Shown piece by piece: positions 1 to 7,051 of a DNA stretch of 15,096 nucleotides. The notes under the pieces are model-generated. The model was not told the origin of the DNA. It made no database searches and worked only from the letters and a program-made list of their open reading frames with translations. The translations under genes and the position numbers were made by a program. Source of the DNA: an uncultured Lachnospiraceae bacterium (GTDB lineage: Bacteria; Bacillota; Clostridia; Lachnospirales; Lachnospiraceae); the NCBI GenBank assembly GCA_947653315.1, contig CANTGP010000022.1:1-15096 (forward strand), in the 5' to 3' direction. The stretch's first letter is position 1, and each line of letters opens with the position of its first letter.

Positions 1-207
1 GGATGCACGGTTTAGCCCGATTCGGCATGGATGCCGATAGAGGGCGACCGTAGCCGGTGATAACTTGCCCCATTCTGTTTAGAAAAACCCGTCGGAAAAA
101 GTGCACGGAAAACCGGGACATGCCATCCCGCTGCCGCCGCCCCGCCAAATAATCACTTCCGTGCGTCCGCATCCGTCTCTCCCTTCCGGGCCGGACAAAC
201 ACATTCT
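1..207. other. GC-rich leader stretch without a recognisable gene
   Basis: I see no complete gene here. The stretch has several short inverted repeats: TCGGCA/TGCCGA around a 4-base loop at about 21-36, ACCG/CGGT at about 48-59 nested inside GGGC/GCCC, and CGGGA/TCCCG at about 114-130. A minus-strand frame opens at an ATG near 73-75 (MGQVITGYGRPLSAS...) and stays open to the left edge, but it has no ribosome site, so it is not called as a gene. The base composition between about 110 and 200 (runs of CCG and GCC) differs from the AT-richer start of the next gene. It could be the edge of a mobile element or a structured RNA, but I matched it to no family. Confidence 0.4.
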
Positions 208-230
208 TTGGTGCAGGATGCAAATTTTGG

Positions 231-259
231 TGGAAGTAATTCGGAAAGTATGGTAGAAT
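231..259 (+). promoter_or_regulatory. Candidate sigma-A promoter for the FkbH-like gene
   Basis: TGGAAG at 231-236 is followed after 17 bases by TAGAAT at 254-259, with an extended -10 TG at 251-252. The same arrangement, TGGACG-N17-TGtTAGAAT, stands before the glycosyltransferase unit at 4538-4566. If used, transcription would begin near 266, leaving a leader of only about 11 bases before the ATG at 277. The -35 box is weak (3 of 6 consensus bases), so this rests mainly on the -10 region and the resemblance to the second promoter. Confidence 0.35.
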
Positions 260-276
260 ATGTTACGATTTTGAAT

Positions 277-2100
277 ATGGATGAAAAAGCGGGGATTAGC
301 GGATTGAGAGAATTGGAGTATCCTTTCGACAGTGATTATATTTTGAAGAATGCAAAGAAATTAAAGCGTCTGCTGCTGGCGGAGAATAACGGCGGGCGGC
401 TGCATAAGAAGATTGCGGTGTTGGGCGGAAGCACGACCCATGATATTATCCGTATTTTGGAATTGTTCCTGCTGGATCAGGGGATTGAGCCGGAATTTTA
501 TGAATCGGAGTACGGGCAGTATTTCCAGGATGCCATGTTCGGGAATGCCGAACTGGAAAAGTTCCGGCCGGATGTGGTCTTTATCCATACGAGCAACCGG
601 AATGTATCATCTTATCCGAAAACGGGGGACGGTATGGAACAGGTGGAATGTCTGCTGGAAGAACAGTACCGGCATTTTGAGGCGGTGTGGGACAGGCTGG
701 CGGATACGTACCATTGTCCGGTAATTCAAAATAATTTTGAGTATCCGTATTACCGTCTGCTGGGGAATCAGGATGCGTCTGCCGTCCAGGGGAGGATCCG
801 CTTTCTGACGAGGCTGAATGAGCGTTTTTACCGGTATGCGGAGGAACATGCGAATTTTTATATCAACGATATGAATTATATGGCGTCGGCATACGGGCTG
901 GACGAGTGGGCGGATCCGTTTTACTGGCATATGTATAAATATTGTATGTGTATGCGGGCAATCCCGGCGTTTGCCAATAATCTGTGCCATATCATCAAGG
1001 CTGTCTTCGGGAAAAACAAGAAGGCGCTGGTGATGGATTTGGATAACACCCTTTGGGGAGGAATTGTGGGGGACGACGGCGCGGAGAACCTTGAAATCGG
1101 GCAGGAGACTTCGCTGGGACAGGTGTATGCGGAGTTTCAGGGATATCTGAAGGCGCAGAAGGACATCGGCGTGATGTTGAACGTGAATTCCAAAAATGAG
1201 GAAGAAAATGCCATGGCGGGCTTACGGCATCCGGAAGGGGTTTTGAAGCCGGAGGATTTTATCCTGATTAAAGCGAACTGGGAGCCGAAAAGCAAAAATA
1301 TGGCGGAGATTGCCGCGCAGTTAAATGTGCTGCCGGAGTCTTTGGTGTTTGTGGACGATAACCCGGCGGAGCGTGAGATTGTGCGGGCACAGTTTCCGGG
1401 GGCGGCGGTGCCGGAAATCGGAAAACCGGAGGAATATGTCAGGATATTGGACCATTCCGGCTTTTTTGAGGTGACGGGGCTGTCCGAGGACGACAGGAAG
1501 CGCAGCGATATGTACAAGGCGAACCTGATGCGGGAGAAGCAGCAGGCTTCCTTTGCGGATTATGGGGAGTATTTGGTTTCCCTGCAGATGAAAGGAACCG
1601 TGAAGCCTTTTGAGCCTGTGTATATGGCGCGTATCGCGCAATTGACCAATAAGAGCAACCAGTTTAACCTGACGACCAGGCGGTATACCCAGGCCGAAAT
1701 CGAGCAGGCGGCGGAATCTCCCGGTTATATTACGCTGTACGGGAAACTGGAAGATAAGTTCGGCGATAACGGCGTGGTGTCGGTGATAATCGGCAGGTTG
1801 GAAGACGGTGGGGAAAACGGGAAACGGCTCCATGTGGAATTGTGGATTATGAGCTGCCGTGTGCTGAAGCGGGACATGGAATATGCCATGATGGATGCGC
1901 TGGTGGAGGAATGCGGGAAACGGGGTATTACGGAAATTGCCGGTTATTATTATCCGACGGCAAAAAACGGTATGGTGAAGGAATTTTACGGGCAGCAGGG
2001 TTTCACGAAGATAAAAGAGGATGAAAAGGGCAATACCGTATGGCGGTATGAAATACCGGAAGAATATGAAAAGAAGAACCGGTATATAAAAATGGTATAG
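277..2100 (+). CDS. HAD-IIIC family FkbH-like protein (predicted glyceryl-ACP synthase)
   Basis: Predicted cytosolic enzyme of the FkbH family. Characterised relatives dephosphorylate 1,3-bisphosphoglycerate and place the glyceryl group on the phosphopantetheine arm of a carrier protein. Counting from the ATG at 277 (607 aa), an N-terminal SGNH-like part carries GGST near residues 50-53 and IHTSNRN near 102-108. The HAD core has the nucleophile motif DLDNT (D254 and D256) and the acidic motif FVDDNPAERE (D360/D361). The C-terminal third is a GNAT-like domain with QLTNKSNQFNLTTRR, DKFGDNG and YYYPTAKNGMV, all typical of the family, and the length is normal. The start is uncertain: TTG 208, ATG 250 and ATG 277 are all in frame and none has a good ribosome site. 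I prefer 277 because the conserved family start (LRELEYPFD) lies just after it and a candidate promoter overlaps the upstream starts. The acyl-carrier gene follows, which supports the role. The exact acyl group is inferred, not shown. Confidence 0.9.
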   Translation: MDEKAGISGLRELEYPFDSDYILKNAKKLKRLLLAENNGGRLHKKIAVLGGSTTHDIIRILELFLLDQGIEPEFYESEYGQYFQDAMFGNAELEKFRPDVVFIHTSNRNVSSYPKTGDGMEQVECLLEEQYRHFEAVWDRLADTYHCPVIQNNFEYPYYRLLGNQDASAVQGRIRFLTRLNERFYRYAEEHANFYINDMNYMASAYGLDEWADPFYWHMYKYCMCMRAIPAFANNLCHIIKAVFGKNKKALVMDLDNTLWGGIVGDDGAENLEIGQETSLGQVYAEFQGYLKAQKDIGVMLNVNSKNEEENAMAGLRHPEGVLKPEDFILIKANWEPKSKNMAEIAAQLNVLPESLVFVDDNPAEREIVRAQFPGAAVPEIGKPEEYVRILDHSGFFEVTGLSEDDRKRSDMYKANLMREKQQASFADYGEYLVSLQMKGTVKPFEPVYMARIAQLTNKSNQFNLTTRRYTQAEIEQAAESPGYITLYGKLEDKFGDNGVVSVIIGRLEDGGENGKRLHVELWIMSCRVLKRDMEYAMMDALVEECGKRGITEIAGYYYPTAKNGMVKEFYGQQGFTKIKEDEKGNTVWRYEIPEEYEKKNRYIKMV

Positions 2101-2189
2101 AAGTATAGAAATGGTATGGAAATAGTATAAAAATGGAATAGAAATAGTACAGAAATGGAATAGAAATGGTATTAGAATATGGAAAAGGT
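2086..2189 (+). repeat. Degenerate 11-bp tandem repeat array, consensus ATAGAAATGGT
   Basis: The array reads as 11-base units close to ATAGAAATGGT: 2086-2096, 2105-2115, 2116-2126, 2127-2137, 2138-2148, 2149-2159, 2160-2170 and 2179-2189. Two shortened 8-base units lie at 2097-2104 and 2171-2178. It starts inside the last codons of the FkbH-like gene, whose TAG stop (2098-2100) is made from repeat sequence, and fills most of the gap before the carrier-protein gene. Each unit is nearly one helical turn, purine-rich on the + strand. Several units contain an ATG, giving tiny frames such as Met-Glu-stop, without ribosome sites. Confidence 0.8.
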
Positions 2190-2241
2190 ATCATAAAAAG
2201 AATCATAACCAAAAGGAAGGAAAAAGGAAAGGAGACAGGAA

Positions 2242-2484
2242 ATGACAAGGGAAGAAGTTTTTGAAACATTGAACGGGGTATTTCAGGATGTGTTCGATGA
2301 TGCATCCATTACGGTAAATGATAATACGACTTCCGAAGACATTGAGGATTGGGATTCTTTGGAGCATATTAACTTAATTGCGGCGGTGGAGCAGGAATTT
2401 GGCATGAAATTCTCCATGGGACAGGTTGTCACCATGAAGAATGTGGGGGAAATGGCGGATATTATCTTAAGCCAAATCCAATAA
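2242..2484 (+). CDS. Acyl carrier protein
   Basis: A small acidic 80-residue carrier protein. The phosphopantetheine attachment site is Ser39 in WDSLEHINLI, the DSL motif at the start of helix II. Length, acidity and the downstream helix (MGQVVTMKNVGEMADII) fit the ACP / D-alanyl-carrier fold. It sits behind the FkbH-like gene, so it is most likely the dedicated acceptor of that enzyme's acyl group rather than the fatty-acid ACP. The ribosome site AAAGGAG (2228-2234) lies 7 bases before the ATG. Only 14 bases separate its stop from the stop of the opposing VOC gene, and I see no terminator there. No phosphopantetheinyl transferase is in the window, so the cell's general one must act on it. 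Confidence 0.93.
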   Translation: MTREEVFETLNGVFQDVFDDASITVNDNTTSEDIEDWDSLEHINLIAAVEQEFGMKFSMGQVVTMKNVGEMADIILSQIQ

Positions 2485-2498
2485 TTTCCAAACACGCT

Positions 2499-2948
2499 CT
2501 AATCGTTCAAGTGCCGGTCCGTTTCCAAAAGTTCAATCATGCCAAGGAACGGGCTGACTAAAAATACCACGCGCCTGCCGCCGAATGCCGGTGCCGGTGC
2601 AGGGGTATCTATGGCGGCGTAACCTCCGGCGGTGAGTTCGGAAAGCGTGCGCTCCAAATCCCGGGTTTCGTAGCAGATATGGTAAGGGCTGTTTTTGTAT
2701 TTTTTCATCAGCCCTGCCGCCACGGACGTGCTGTCGGAGGGGGAAATCAACTCTATGGTATAGCCGTCCTTTTCCATAAAGCAGATATGGATGTTACGGA
2801 TGCTGTCGAAAACCGTGTCCTGGCTTACCGTATAGCCGAGACGGCGGAAAGAATCCATGGCGGCATCCATTTTTTTGACCAGGTATCCGATATGGTGTAC
2901 TTTTAAGCCGGAGGTTTGGTTTATTGTTTGGTCTGAAGATTGATTCAT
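2499..2948 (-). CDS. VOC (glyoxalase/methylmalonyl-CoA epimerase-like) protein
   Basis: 149 residues with the two-repeat beta-alpha-beta-beta-beta layout of the vicinal oxygen chelate superfamily. Likely metal ligands are His19 in VHHIGYLV, Glu66 in YTIELISP, His90 in SPYHICYE and Glu139 in GMIELLE. The second half (GGRRVVFL...MIELLE) recalls methylmalonyl-CoA epimerase, so it may bind a divalent metal and act on an acyl thioester, here perhaps the carrier-bound acyl group; that substrate is a guess. It is the only minus-strand gene. It runs against the carrier-protein gene and its ATG is back to back with the MBOAT ATG, 15 bases apart. The ribosome site AAGGAG (minus strand, 2955-2960) is 6 bases from the ATG. 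The first 12 or so residues are polar and probably disordered. Confidence 0.88.
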   Translation of the reverse strand: MNQSSDQTINQTSGLKVHHIGYLVKKMDAAMDSFRRLGYTVSQDTVFDSIRNIHICFMEKDGYTIELISPSDSTSVAAGLMKKYKNSPYHICYETRDLERTLSELTAGGYAAIDTPAPAPAFGGRRVVFLVSPFLGMIELLETDRHLND

Positions 2949-2963
2949 GAAAGGCTCCTTGTT
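2949..2963. promoter_or_regulatory. 15-bp divergent gap holding two back-to-back ribosome sites
   Basis: Between the VOC start codon (2946-2948, minus) and the MBOAT ATG (2964) there are only 15 bases. GAAAGG at 2949-2954 serves the + strand gene with 9-base spacing. AAGGAG on the minus strand at 2955-2960 serves the VOC gene with 6-base spacing. No promoter can fit here, so each gene's promoter must lie inside its neighbour or farther away, and the two transcripts overlap at their 5' ends. Confidence 0.7.
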
Positions 2964-4499
2964 ATGCAGGCTACATTTACATCGTTTTATTTTTTATGTT
3001 TTTTTACAGGTATCTTACTACTATATTATCTGATTCCGAAAAAAACGCAATGGGTTTTTTTGCTTTTTGCCAGCATTGCTTATTATCTCCTGACGGGAAA
3101 CGGTGTTCTGATTCTTTATCCCCTGGCGGCGTGCGCGGTGGCGTATGCGGGTATCCGCGTGATGGCAGGGACGCAGGATGCCCGGAAGAAAAAATATGCA
3201 TTGTTCGGGGTGGCGGCAGTATTAATCGGTATACTGGTGCTGTTAAAATACGTGAATTTTGCGGTAAATACGGTGAACGGTATCGCTTCTTTGTGCGGGG
3301 CGGAAGGAAATGTGCTGGAAGGGCTTGGCTGGATGGCGCCCCTCGGTTTATCCTTTTATATGCTTTCCGTTCTTGGTTATGTGATTGACGTATACAACGG
3401 GATTGCCGTACCCCAGAAAAATTACGGGAAACTGTTACTGTACGGTATCTATTTTCCTTCGGTATTATCGGGACCCATCCTGCGTTACAGGGAGGATGGG
3501 GAGCAGTTTTTTGATGCCCATCCTTTTTGCTACCGGCAGGTGACGTTCGGGCTGCAGCGGATGGTTTGGGGCTTTTTCAAGACCTTGGTCATTTCGGAGC
3601 GGATGAATGTGGTGGTGAATACGGTATACGACAACTATGGGGCGTACCGCGGGCTGCCGTTATGGATTGCCACGGTCTGTTATGCGTTCCAGCTTTATAC
3701 GAACTTTTCGGGCGGTATGGATATCGCCCTTGGAATGTCCCAGGCGTTCGGCATTAAGCTGCCGGAAAATTTTGATGCGCCGTTTTTTTCCAAAAATATT
3801 TCCGAGTACTGGCGCAGGTGGCACATATCGCTGGGCGTATGGATGAAGGAGTACGTTTTTTACCCGTTGCTGCGCACACAGGCGTTTACGGGGCTTGGGA
3901 AGAAGCTGCGGGACCGCTTCGGCAAAAAGCGGGGAAAACAATATACGACGTTCCTTGCCATGTTCGTTCTGTGGTTTACGGTAGGTATTTGGCACGGCGG
4001 CGACTGGAAATTTGTCATTGGCTCCGGGCTGCTCCACTGGTTTTACATCGTAAGCGGGGAACTGCTCACTCCCTTTTTTGGCAAATGCATGGAAAAATGC
4101 CGCATCAATCCGAACAGCAGGTGGGTGGACGCATTCCGCATCCTTAGGACCTTCTTCCTTGTCAATATCGGTTTCGTCTTTTTCCGTGCGGATTCCGTAT
4201 CCGCCGCTTTATGCATCCTGAAGGAATCCATCGTCCCGTGGCATACGCAAGGGCTGGTGGACGGCACGTTCTCCGTATTGGGAATGGACCTCATTGAATG
4301 GACGATTGGCGTGGTGTCGCTGCTCCTGCTGTTTGCGGTGTCCCTTTTACAGCAGAAAGAGGACGTAAGGGAACGGATTGAAAAAAAGAAACTGCCGGTA
4401 CGGTTTGCCATATGGTACGCGCTTTTGTTTTACACTATCCTGCTTGGGTATTACGGACCGGAATACAGTGCCGCGGAGTTTATTTATCAGGGATTTTAG
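2964..4499 (+). CDS. MBOAT family membrane O-acyltransferase
   Basis: A 511-residue polytopic membrane protein of the MBOAT family (AlgI, PatA and DltB relatives), which move acyl groups across the membrane onto extracellular polymers. Family signatures are the SEYWRRWHISLGVWMKEYVFYPL region (His287) and the catalytic-type histidine in TVGIWHGGDWKF (His344), with many hydrophobic segments before and after. A TTG at 2940 would extend it by 8 residues, but the ATG at 2964 has the better spacing from GAAAGG. With the FkbH-like enzyme and carrier protein upstream, the donor is plausibly the carrier-bound glyceryl-type group, parallel to DltC feeding DltB; this is inference. No SGNH partner of the AlgJ/AlgX/DltD kind lies directly beside it. 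The nearest SGNH protein is the lipoprotein at 12226. Confidence 0.92.
   Translation: MQATFTSFYFLCFFTGILLLYYLIPKKTQWVFLLFASIAYYLLTGNGVLILYPLAACAVAYAGIRVMAGTQDARKKKYALFGVAAVLIGILVLLKYVNFAVNTVNGIASLCGAEGNVLEGLGWMAPLGLSFYMLSVLGYVIDVYNGIAVPQKNYGKLLLYGIYFPSVLSGPILRYREDGEQFFDAHPFCYRQVTFGLQRMVWGFFKTLVISERMNVVVNTVYDNYGAYRGLPLWIATVCYAFQLYTNFSGGMDIALGMSQAFGIKLPENFDAPFFSKNISEYWRRWHISLGVWMKEYVFYPLLRTQAFTGLGKKLRDRFGKKRGKQYTTFLAMFVLWFTVGIWHGGDWKFVIGSGLLHWFYIVSGELLTPFFGKCMEKCRINPNSRWVDAFRILRTFFLVNIGFVFFRADSVSAALCILKESIVPWHTQGLVDGTFSVLGMDLIEWTIGVVSLLLLFAVSLLQQKEDVRERIEKKKLPVRFAIWYALLFYTILLGYYGPEYSAAEFIYQGF
3023..3050 (-). promoter_or_regulatory. Candidate minus-strand promoter for the VOC gene, inside the MBOAT coding region
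   Basis: Read on the minus strand, TTGCGT (3045-3050) is followed after 16 bases by TAATAT (3023-3028), with a nearby TATAGT as an alternative -10. Transcription would start near 3015, giving the VOC mRNA a leader of roughly 65 bases that is antisense to the first MBOAT codons. The matches are moderate (4 of 6 each), and the AT-rich sequence here could produce such a pattern by chance. Confidence 0.3.
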
Positions 4500-4510
4500 C
4501 TGAATTACAA

Positions 4511-4536
4511 AGGAGGAACTGCCCTCCTACATTTTT
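4511..4536 (+). terminator. Weak candidate intrinsic terminator after the MBOAT gene
   Basis: AGGAGG (4511-4516) and CCTCCT (4523-4528) form a 6-bp GC-rich stem with a 6-base loop, followed three bases later by TTTTT (4532-4536). The stem is short and the T run is set back, so termination would be partial at best. It lies just before a strong promoter, which fits a boundary between two transcription units. Confidence 0.4.
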
Positions 4537-4537
4537 G

Positions 4538-4566
4538 TGGACGGGGCGGGGATATTCTGTTAGAAT
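4538..4566 (+). promoter_or_regulatory. Sigma-A promoter with extended -10 for the glycosyltransferase unit
   Basis: TGGACG (4538-4543), a 17-base spacer and TAGAAT (4561-4566), with TG at 4558-4559 forming an extended -10. Transcription would begin near 4573, about 25 bases before the ATG at 4598, whose ribosome site AGGAGA is at 4585-4590. Confidence 0.65.
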
Positions 4567-4597
4567 AAGGTAATGATATACAGTAGGAGAAAGAAAG

Positions 4598-5551
4598 ATG
4601 GATAAGATTGCGGTTTTGATACCATGCTATAACGAGGAGAAAACCATCGGTAAAGTGGTTGCGGATGCCAAAAAGGCGCTGCCGGAAGCCGTTGTGTATG
4701 TGTATGACAATAATTCCAGGGACCGGACCGTAGAATTTGCCACGCAGGCGGGGGCGGTAGTCCGTTATGAATATATGCAGGGGAAGGGGAATGTCATAAG
4801 GAGGATGTTCCGGGAAATCGATGCGGAATGCTATGTGATGGTGGACGGGGATGATACATATCCCATGGAATATGCGCCGGAAATGGTGGACAAGGTGCTG
4901 CACCATAATGCGGACATGGTGGTGGGCGACCGGTTGTCTTCCACTTATTTTGCGGAGAATAAGCGTCCGTTCCATAATATGGGAAACAGTTTGGTCAGGG
5001 GAAGTATCAATCATTTGTTCAAATGCGACATTAAGGATATTATGACGGGATACCGCGCATTCAGCTTCGGGTTTGTGAAAACATTTCCGGTGCTTTCCAA
5101 GGGGTTTGAAATCGAGACGGAAATGACGATCCACGCAGTGTCCAATAATATGCAGATTGAAAATGTCATTGTGGATTACCGGGACAGGCCGGAGGGAAGC
5201 GAGTCGAAACTGAATACGTATGCCGACGGTATCAAAGTGCTCGGCACCATCGGGCGGCTGTATAAGGATTATAAACCGCTTGGGTTCTTCACGCTGCTGG
5301 CGCTTTTTTTGGCGTTGGTTTCCCTGGTGTTTTTTGTTCCCGTGCTGGTGGATTTCATCCATACGGGGCTGGTGGAGAAATTTCCCACGCTGTTTGTCTG
5401 CTGTTTTGTCATGCTGGCGGCGGTACAGTCTTTTTTTGCCGGGCTGATTCTGTCCAATATGGCGATAAAAAACCGGAGGGACTTTGAAATCCAGCTCAAT
5501 ATGATTAAAAGAACCGCCGGGACTGCGGAAGGCGGGAAAGAGTATCGATAG
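4598..5551 (+). CDS. Family 2 glycosyltransferase, polyprenyl-phosphate type
   Basis: 317 residues. A GT-A catalytic domain fills residues 1-220: the nucleotide-binding start AVLIPCYNEEKTIG (5-18), the metal-binding DGDDTYP (83-89), and TGYRAFS (150-156) followed by KGFEIETEM (168-176), as in dolichol- and polyprenyl-phosphate sugar synthases. Two membrane helices follow, at about 228-252 and 263-288. Such enzymes transfer a sugar from a nucleotide donor to undecaprenyl phosphate on the cytosolic face; the sugar cannot be read from the sequence. It is first in a unit with three polytopic membrane proteins that could use the lipid-linked sugar. The GT2 plus DUF6044 pairing recalls ykoT-ykoS of Bacillus subtilis. 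AGGAGA lies 7 bases before the ATG. Confidence 0.92.
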   Translation: MDKIAVLIPCYNEEKTIGKVVADAKKALPEAVVYVYDNNSRDRTVEFATQAGAVVRYEYMQGKGNVIRRMFREIDAECYVMVDGDDTYPMEYAPEMVDKVLHHNADMVVGDRLSSTYFAENKRPFHNMGNSLVRGSINHLFKCDIKDIMTGYRAFSFGFVKTFPVLSKGFEIETEMTIHAVSNNMQIENVIVDYRDRPEGSESKLNTYADGIKVLGTIGRLYKDYKPLGFFTLLALFLALVSLVFFVPVLVDFIHTGLVEKFPTLFVCCFVMLAAVQSFFAGLILSNMAIKNRRDFEIQLNMIKRTAGTAEGGKEYR

Positions 5552-5620
5552 GGCAGCCGGGGCATTTTCCGGACGACTCCGGGAAGAAGAAAAGGAAGGC
5601 ATGGGAGGACAGACGGCAGG

Positions 5621-7051
5621 ATGGTATTAGCGGAAAAAGGCAAACGATGGTTATATGAAAAGGATGGGTGGAAGAAACTCGGACTGTTTGCGGTCTGTTT
5701 GGTTTTTTACCTGGCATTTCCGTTGTTCGACGGTCCGTATTGGTCCAAGGATTCCACCAGTTATGCCACGATGGATATTACGAGGGAACCGTTGTATCCC
5801 ACATTTTTGTGGCTGTTCCGTAATTGGTTCGGGGAGGAAGGATATTTGATGCCGGTGATTCTTTTCCAGGCATTTTTGGCTGCATATGCGGCATGGAAGC
5901 TGGCGGTGACGGTGAAGGAAAAGAAGGGCAGTTTTGCGCTGGGATGTACGGCGGCAGGTTTCCAGTTCGCCGTGGCGCTTTTAAACCGGTTCGTGGCAAA
6001 CAGGGGGTCTTCCTACACGGTCTGCATTATGACGGAAGGCGTGGGTTTTTCCCTGTATGTGCTGTTTATCGTACAGCTTTACCTGTTTGTTTTGGAGCGG
6101 AAGAAAAGGAACCTGCTGGGGGTGTTTTTTTATGCGGCGCTGCTGGCCAGCCTGCGGAAACAGATGTTGCTGACGCTCTGTCTGATGGTGGCGGTTTTTA
6201 TCCTTTATTATTTGGTCAAAAAGAGGGAGCTTGGGAAGCTGGCCGTGCTGCTTGTTCTAACCGGTGTTTTGCTGGCAGGGGTGAAGACGGCGGACTGTTT
6301 TTATAATTACCGCGTGCGCGGCGTGTGGATGGAGCATTCGGGAAACTCCATGGGGGTGCTTTGCACGCTGGTGTATACGGCGCAGGATAAGGATGTAGAG
6401 CTGTTCCGGGACGGTACGCCGAAACAGCTTTATGAGGAAATTTACGCACGCTCCAAAGAAGCGGGCTACAACATATCGGATGCGCCAAAGGACTGGGTGG
6501 GACTGACCTCCCACTATGCGGACTGCTACGACGATATCGGTTACGGTATCATCAATCCCGTGGTCCAGGGGTATATCCGGGAAAAACAAAGCGTCGGTCC
6601 GGTGGACGATACCCTGTTGTATGATGCATACTGCGGAAGCATGATGAAGACGTTGCTCGGTCAGGATAAGGGCAGGCTGCTCCGTATTGTGGCATGGAAT
6701 ACATGGAAAGGGTTTGTGAATTCCATTGCGAGGGTGCATCCGGTGCTGAACCTGTATGCGGTAATCATGTATTTGCTGTATCTTGTCCTGTATGTCCGGG
6801 TTGTGCGCAGGAAGGGGTGCTGGAGCCGTCCGGATGAAACGGCATCTTTGGCGGAGATTGTGATAATCGGTCTTGCTTTTAACTGCGGTGTGGTGGGAAT
6901 TACGATTTTCACCCAGCCCCGTTACATGATATATAGCATGGGACTCTTTTACTGCGCGCTGACGGTGCTTTTGTATGACGCGGTGTGGGTTGGCAGGAAA
7001 AAGGATGCGGAATCCGGCGGGCGGAGTGTCAAGGTGACGGGAGTAAGGTAA
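5621..7051 (+). CDS. Polytopic membrane protein, GT-C glycosyltransferase-like
   Basis: 476 residues with about ten hydrophobic segments. After the first membrane helix comes an extracytoplasmic stretch, YWSKDSTSYATMDITREPLYP. An acidic residue in this first loop, and QPRYMIYS near the C-terminus, are features seen in GT-C transferases that use lipid-phosphate sugars. A soluble loop of about 130 residues lies in the middle (roughly 235-365). I did not recognise a named family, so the enzymatic role is inferred from topology and from the GT2 gene before it. The 69-base gap upstream has a small bulged hairpin (5567-5585) and GGGAGG about 12 bases before the ATG. The last A of its TAA is the first A of the next ATG (TAATG at 7049-7053), so translation of the two is probably coupled. 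Confidence 0.75.
   Translation: MVLAEKGKRWLYEKDGWKKLGLFAVCLVFYLAFPLFDGPYWSKDSTSYATMDITREPLYPTFLWLFRNWFGEEGYLMPVILFQAFLAAYAAWKLAVTVKEKKGSFALGCTAAGFQFAVALLNRFVANRGSSYTVCIMTEGVGFSLYVLFIVQLYLFVLERKKRNLLGVFFYAALLASLRKQMLLTLCLMVAVFILYYLVKKRELGKLAVLLVLTGVLLAGVKTADCFYNYRVRGVWMEHSGNSMGVLCTLVYTAQDKDVELFRDGTPKQLYEEIYARSKEAGYNISDAPKDWVGLTSHYADCYDDIGYGIINPVVQGYIREKQSVGPVDDTLLYDAYCGSMMKTLLGQDKGRLLRIVAWNTWKGFVNSIARVHPVLNLYAVIMYLLYLVLYVRVVRRKGCWSRPDETASLAEIVIIGLAFNCGVVGITIFTQPRYMIYSMGLFYCALTVLLYDAVWVGRKKDAESGGRSVKVTGVR

Noticed and set aside
2003..2305. Minus-strand frame with repeated SIPFLY/FYSIFI segments
   Set aside because: It is the antisense reading of the 11-bp tandem array; the seeming hydrophobic repeats come from ACCATTTCTAT units.
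4511..4516. Perfect AGGAGG just after the MBOAT stop as a ribosome site for a small gene
   Set aside because: No start codon with an open frame lies at a suitable distance; it is better explained as one arm of a hairpin.
4505..5602. 365-residue minus-strand frame opposite the family 2 glycosyltransferase
   Set aside because: The + strand gene has clear catalytic motifs, a promoter and a ribosome site; the minus frame has a His/Arg/Pro-rich product without a recognisable fold.
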